Assembly (NCBI GenBank): GCA_037367405.1
Contig: JAZKJV010007251.1
Coordinates: 992,001 to 1,056,000 of the forward strand
Source: Ottelia alismoides
Taxonomy: Eukaryota; Streptophyta; Magnoliopsida; Alismatales; Hydrocharitaceae
DNA: 64,000 nt
Reading direction: 5' to 3'
Below are positions 58,977-64,000 of this stretch, piece by piece (positions within the stretch are counted from its first letter, which is position 1; each line of letters opens with the position of its first letter). Both the position numbers and the translations under genes were made by a program. The notes below the pieces were generated by a model, which saw nothing but the letters and a program-made list of their open reading frames with translations, did not search any database and was not told the DNA's origin.

Positions 58977-59899
58977 CCTTCCCCATGTGATTAATCCAAA
59001 AAAGAGCCTTGTCCTAAAGGTTGAAGGGGAATGAAGTCCTTTTGACTACACCTAACGGGATGTCCGGGTAGTGAGTAGTGTGATAGATGTGAGAGAATTA
59101 ATGGAGATGGATGTAGGGCTCTTCGTTGGTGTTCCATGGAAGGAGGGAAGAAGAGCCAAAAACTGAGACTTCAATTCAAAATGTCCATGGACTACAGAGA
59201 TCTGTATCCACTCTATCATATGGCCAGTGCCAAGATTGTATGTCTCTTTGAGAGTAGGTTTGGGAGCCTCTCTCCTTGGATCATCTGCAAGCCCACCACG
59301 ATGTCCATCTTCCTATTCATAACCTCCTCCTCCTCATCCTCCTTTGTTATCTCTCTCTCTCTCCCCCATAGGTCATTCATCATGTCCTGGAAGGCCACCT
59401 GGGCAAGTGCCTGATTTGTCAACTACTGTTGGATAGACTATATAGAGTAGCTACGCATTCACTGTGTTTTGATATGGTTGTCTCTGATCTGGCTGATTCG
59501 GTCCTTTCCCTTTTCCCTGAGGAGCCATCCCCGATTAAAACTTATAGGAATTAATCTGTATGAGGTTCAATGTTGTTTCTTAATCTGCACATGGAAATGT
59601 ACCCTGATCAATCTGGCAAGCTCTGGCGCGAGATGGAAAGGATGATATGGAATTAGGTTCAATTCCATATGAGTGTGAATGGAGCATTTGATATGAACTG
59701 ACATCGATCTCCATCTACATGGGGTGAGTGGCGAGACAAGACTGATCCCAGTTTATATGAATGGAGGAAAAAGTCGAGGAATCTGGAGATCGATTCGCAA
59801 GATCTGACTTGGGTTCTCAAGAATCACCTCGAATTATTGAAGATGTCAAATTCATGGAATTGATGTGGGTATCGGTAGAATCCCAACAAAAACATCCAT
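58977..59899 (-). pseudogene. gag: gag of element D, N-terminal and capsid part
   Basis: The start at 59899 is chosen by context (CATCTCATGGATG), similar to the E start. Early stops follow. Recognisable parts are DIVVGLQMIQGERLPNLLSK with KRHTILALAI (59320-59216), then EEPYIHLHxFSHI and FPFNLxDKALFWINHMG, the latter at about 59030-58985. The last two match the plant capsid pattern (EDPxxHLxxF, FPFSLxDKAxxWL). The capsid is cut by the insertion of E at 58976/58977. Confidence 0.75.
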
Positions 59900-61607
59900 G
59901 AGATGACTTCTTGGATAGAAGAGGAGTAGATGAAGAATAAAGTACGGTGATGAACAATGGATGAAGTGAAGAGGAAAATAGTAGAAGGCTCAAATGAGCT
60001 AGGCATGAAGAAATGAAATCAGATAAAAAGAAAAATGGTTCAAGTGCACGAGATTGGATCTTTGACCTAAAGTTTAATTCAAACAAACACAATACAAAAT
60101 AGATTAACCAACCTAACACAAGTGTATCCATGAGAGTTCTACTATTTTTATCTTTTCAATTTTATTTTTGTTTTTCAAGAAAATCTTATAAGAAGTCCTC
60201 AAAGATTAACCCTAAAGTATAGTGAGTACTGCCAGAAAAGTATCATGTACTTCGACTTCCTTTGTAACCTTTAGCATGCAACATTTTGAGAGAATCCTTG
60301 CTATTGGGTATGGATCCACTACTCAACTAAAGAATAGAGGAGGAAGCTGATAAGCAAAATCACAACTCCCCCCTAGAAGGGTACTCAAATGTGGAACTAT
60401 GAGACAGACACACCCATGAGTTCATGACCTATGCTCAATACTTTGGACCAGGTTGGATGTTCTGCATAAGGTGAGAACATCGTCATTAACAAAGCCCTAC
60501 TCGCCCACGTACGGTAGAAGCGCCAATACTTTGTGAATCCAATCAATAACAAGGCAGGGATGGGTTTTTGGCTTTAATCCTTATGGGTCTTGCCTTACTC
60601 AGTCTGGAATTTACCTGAAAATGATCAGGGCATTATGAACCCCAAATAATGATGTCCATTTTGAATCTTAATTTTTGGTCAAAGTTTATTAAAAAGTCCC
60701 CTTGTTTTAATTTTTTGATTTTTACATTTTTTGAGTATTTTTTAAAATAATTCTCCTAACTATTTTTTGGATTTTCTTTAAATCTTAAGTTATACAAAAC
60801 TAAGAGAGATAGCGGAAAAGTCATGCAAGTTGATACTAAGATAGAGGTCTCACATGTTGCGTGCTCAGTAAGTAGACTTACAATGCCTCCCAACTCTCTC
60901 CATGCGGGATGCAAGACAAGAATTTAAATTACATTACATGCAAATGCAAGCCGATGAAATTAGCCTAAGCAGGAATTGTTATTATCTTGAAGCACAATTT
61001 TAATTTGATCTTGATCTAAATGTAGAGAATATAGGTGCATGCACATATTAGATTTCTAGACCTAAATTATTTGATTAAGCAAGTCCTAAAATTTTAGGGC
61101 TCATTCACATAAAATAAAGAAAATAAAAGTGGAAAACCAAAATGCGGATAACAAATAAAAATAATGGGGAAAATAGGAAGAATAAAATGTGAGAATGCTA
61201 GAAAAACATGAAAAATCCGATGAGCCCCCAGGTGAACAATCACTTGGGCAATAGACCTAGAAGTGTGTCAAGTTCATGCATCCTTGATGCCCGTGTTATT
61301 ACAAATTAATTATACAAAATAAAAATGTCTCTCTCACACAAAAATAAAAGAAAAATCTATACTAGGTTGTGCTCTTCTCTCTGTGTGTCTCTCTTCCTTG
61401 TTCTCTCCAATTGGCTCGTGAAGAAGGAGTCAATCTCCTCGTAGATTGGGTGCACCAGCTTCCTAAAAGAACACCTTCACCATGAGGTCCCTCTCAAGAA
61501 ATTCAACAAAAAAATTGGTTAGACACAAATAAGCAACTCTTTATATAAAAGAAAATAAAACAGATAAATATGCTGATGAATATAAATAATCCTATAATAC
61601 GTGTTGC
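59900..61607 (-). other. 5' leader of element D
   Basis: Contains TTTCATCGGCTTGCATTTGC (60957-60938), matching the conserved block of F, and a GTAAGT donor-like site at 60881-60876 about 55 nt later. No ORF is supported. Confidence 0.58.
60876..60881 (-). promoter_or_regulatory. Splice-donor-like GTAAGT (element D leader)
   Basis: Minus strand GGCATT|GTAAGTCT at the same spacing from the leader block as in A, B and F. Confidence 0.42.
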
Positions 61608-61625
61608 TCCCTGGCAACACCGCCA
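61608..61625 (-). promoter_or_regulatory. Primer-binding site, tRNA-Asp type (element D)
   Basis: Minus strand TGGCGGTGTTGCCAGGGA, three mismatches from the tRNA-Asp complement, 2 nt from the LTR end at 61628. Confidence 0.85.
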
Positions 61626-61627
61626 TT

Positions 61628-64000
61628 TGTTCAATCGACTATTCAGAGGGGCCTGACATCCGACCTTGGAGGGTCTGAGGTGCCCGACAAGTCGGGTTCG
61701 ACAATCATTGTATTGACCACTCTCGCGGCACTCAACCCATGTACAATCAACTAAGACAACAATCAACCCATAATCTATGATAAATCAATTAAAATTATGC
61801 GGGTTGAAATTTATTATACCCTGTAAATAAATGTATATAGCAAGAAAGTGCAAGGGTTGAACCACTGACAGTAAGTCGCGAATAGGTGATTTATTGTATA
61901 TTAACAAAAATAAACAACAAATGTTTTTTTCTTTTTTGGTTTTTTAAATTTTTTTATGGCTTTTATTTTTATGGATTTTTATATTTTATATTTTTTAGCT
62001 TTTTAAACTTTTAATTTATATATTCTATTTAAAGTTTTTCGATTTTTAATTTTTTTAAGATATAATAAGTATATATATAATAGTATGTATAATATAAGTA
62101 GTATGTATGGTATATCTAATAAATATTTAAAAATTTAGAAAATACAATTAAGAAGAGTCGTTCTTATTTTTTAAAGGTTTTAAAATATATTTAAGGTATT
62201 TATAAATAATATAATAAGTATATAAGTAGATATAGTATAAATAGTCTTTATATGGTTTTATATTTATAAATATAACTATATATGCTCCAAAATTATAAAA
62301 TAAAATATTTTCATGTTTTGAATATTTTTCTCTATTTTTGTGAATTTTCTTGTAATTTTTTCTAATTTTAGGTATTTTTTCTTGATATAATATAGTAAAA
62401 TAGTATCTATAATAAATAGACGAACTTGTTTTAGGTTTTAAAAATAGATAAATGTTCCAAAAATGCCCAAAACTATTTTTAATATGTGGTATACAAAAAA
62501 ATATACAACCGAAAACTATTTTTTTGGTTTTTATACATTTTATGCTAATTTTTAATGGGTTGGGTGGGTTTTTTCAATTTTTAGGGTTTTTCTTTTAATT
62601 TTTTATGGTTTTTTATCCATAGTGATACTATATAATAATATATAATATACGATTTTTTAGATTTTTTAAATATGGTTTTAAATTTGTTTGTATTTTTATA
62701 TCTAAACAGGGAATAAATAGCTACTAGATGACTTTTAATAAATGAAAAAATGTAGATAAATGCTAAAATAAAATTATAGTGTAAACAAACATATTATGAA
62801 GCATTTACTATGATTTTTACAAGATTTCACAAGCACGGGAGCTATTTAATCAAAATAAAAAGACATAAAATAATTTACTAGCCTAGTAGGGGTATTTATG
62901 CCATAAAAGTAAAGTCATAGGGTTCGCATGCATAATACCCCAAAGTTTTGCAATTAATTACAGATTTTTAATACTAATTATAATCTATAAAAGTTGGGGG
63001 TTCTCTCGCAAAATGCCCACCTCACGTGGGCTTCCACGTGAGGTGAGCTGGCGTGAACCTAGAAGTGATATTCAACATGCATAAGAGGTCCATGTAATTT
63101 TACATAGATTTTTACACTTAAAATTATATTTACAAGACCTTTATGCAAAAACAAAAAGGCAGTAGTGTTACTTAAATATTTACCTCTCAAAGCACGCGAT
63201 TAGAGGGCACACGAAGCACCACATGGCTTGATCTTATGGTAGAGGGAGGCATCGATTCGCTACTTAATCGGATGTCTCTAATATAAGCTAGAGCTCGGCC
63301 GAGATCCTATGGTTCCTAGGATGTCATGAAGAACATCCCAAGACATGGGGCTGGCGAGCTTCGATCATCGACTGCTTCCACACTCGACCACCAAACTCCA
63401 AGCCAACATTCTCCTTTTCTTTCTAGTGCCCTTCCACGCTTGTAGGATGGCTCAAGGAGGTCCGGAGTCCATCGGAAGGACCATAGAGCTCGAGACACCT
63501 GGAGGTCTGTTTTGAACCTCATGATGTGGCTTCAGGTGATGTTGGAGGTTCAGTCCTGCATAAAAAGAGAGAGGGATGTGATAGGGTCATTTTCGACCCA
63601 TTTCTAAAGCTGGGGATGCAGGGGATGAGCGAAATGGAAGAGTTCTGATGAAGGCTGGCTGAAGGAGCTCGAGCTGACTTCAATCCATGCAATATCGAAG
63701 GGGAAATGGGTGGAATAGAGGGCGAAGCAAATAGGGAAGGAGATGGGTGGAAATGGTGGGCCGAAATAGGCAAAAAACATGTCAATTCGAGCTAAAGTAG
63801 AAGCTCCAACAGATCTAGCAATCTATAATCATGAAACTCTATTAACTAATTAACTAAACTACTACTAAATCTAAGCTAAAGGACAGAAAATGCATGAAAT
63901 AAAACTGCCTAGCAACTCAGACAAGTGTACATACTTGGAGCAGATGAAGCTCACCGGAGCTGGTTGACGGAGCTTAGATCTCTTCAACCTCAGCCTTGTC
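61628..64000 (-). repeat. 5' LTR of element D, partial
   Basis: Starts TG at 61628 and runs past the window edge. The part next to the primer site (61770-61870) resembles the end of the F LTR in reverse orientation: both have AAATTTATTATA, GTATATAG and GTGCAAG. 61920-62900 is very AT-rich and 63180-63790 less so. No gene is supported. Confidence 0.78.
63018..63045. promoter_or_regulatory. Perfect CACGTG inverted repeat in the D LTR
   Basis: CACCTCACGTGG, GCTT, CCACGTGAGGTG: 12-bp perfect arms, each with a CACGTG core, in a degraded element. Confidence 0.65.

Larger units (their letters stand above)
58977..64000 (-). mobile_element. Athila-like element D, 5' part, interrupted by E
   Basis: Minus strand: 5' LTR from beyond the right edge to 61628, primer site 61625-61608, leader, gag start at 59899, capsid part running to 58977 where E was inserted. 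The rest of D would lie left of E, beyond the left edge. Orientation is opposite to E. Confidence 0.82.

Overview
The window is plant nuclear DNA made almost entirely of nested LTR retrotransposons. I see no host gene, tRNA/rRNA gene or CRISPR array. The organism is a flowering plant with a repeat-rich genome. The evidence is plant-type Ty3/gypsy (Athila-like) elements primed by tRNA-Asp and a Ty1/copia element primed by initiator tRNA-Met. The species cannot be read from the sequence.

Layout. (1) 1-20771: two tandem copies, A and B, of a non-autonomous Athila-like element on the minus strand, sharing the middle LTR. The left LTR is cut by the window edge. (2) 20772-58976: element E, a decayed Athila-lineage element on the plus strand with gag, protease, RT, RNase H and integrase. 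The A/B array sits in its 5' LTR. (3) 25377-48967: element C, a decayed Ty1/copia element on the minus strand inserted in the gag of E, with target duplication CCCTC. (4) 28033-41207: element F, a very young 13.2-kb element on the plus strand inserted in the RNase H end of C, with duplication CTTGC. Its two 3598-bp LTRs differ at six positions found by eye. (5) 58977-64000: element D, an older Athila-like element on the minus strand that received E. The order of insertion is therefore D, then E, then A/B and C, then F.

How the parts relate. F and A/B encode one protein each: a Pro-rich N terminus, a basic linker, a retropepsin-like domain, an acidic tail and a KKVRxxPS end. They have no capsid, RT, RNase H or integrase, so they must be mobilised in trans. 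They share with the pol-bearing E the tRNA-Asp primer site, the polypurine tract (PPT) and a set of structured non-coding elements. The most striking is an array of stem-loops just after the coding region. Each ends in the 12-nt string AAGTATAGGGGG, which is also the core of the PPT that primes plus-strand DNA at the 3' LTR. The array ends in a conserved block whose first arm can pair with either of two downstream partners. The PPT lies between a stem-loop with compensatory changes and a palindrome at the start of the LTR. All four Athila-like families also carry a CACGTG/CACATG inverted repeat in the LTR, and their leaders share a motif followed about 55 nt later by a splice-donor-like GTAAGT/GTGAG. 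These shared elements are the best candidates here for an undescribed retrotransposon cis-regulatory system.
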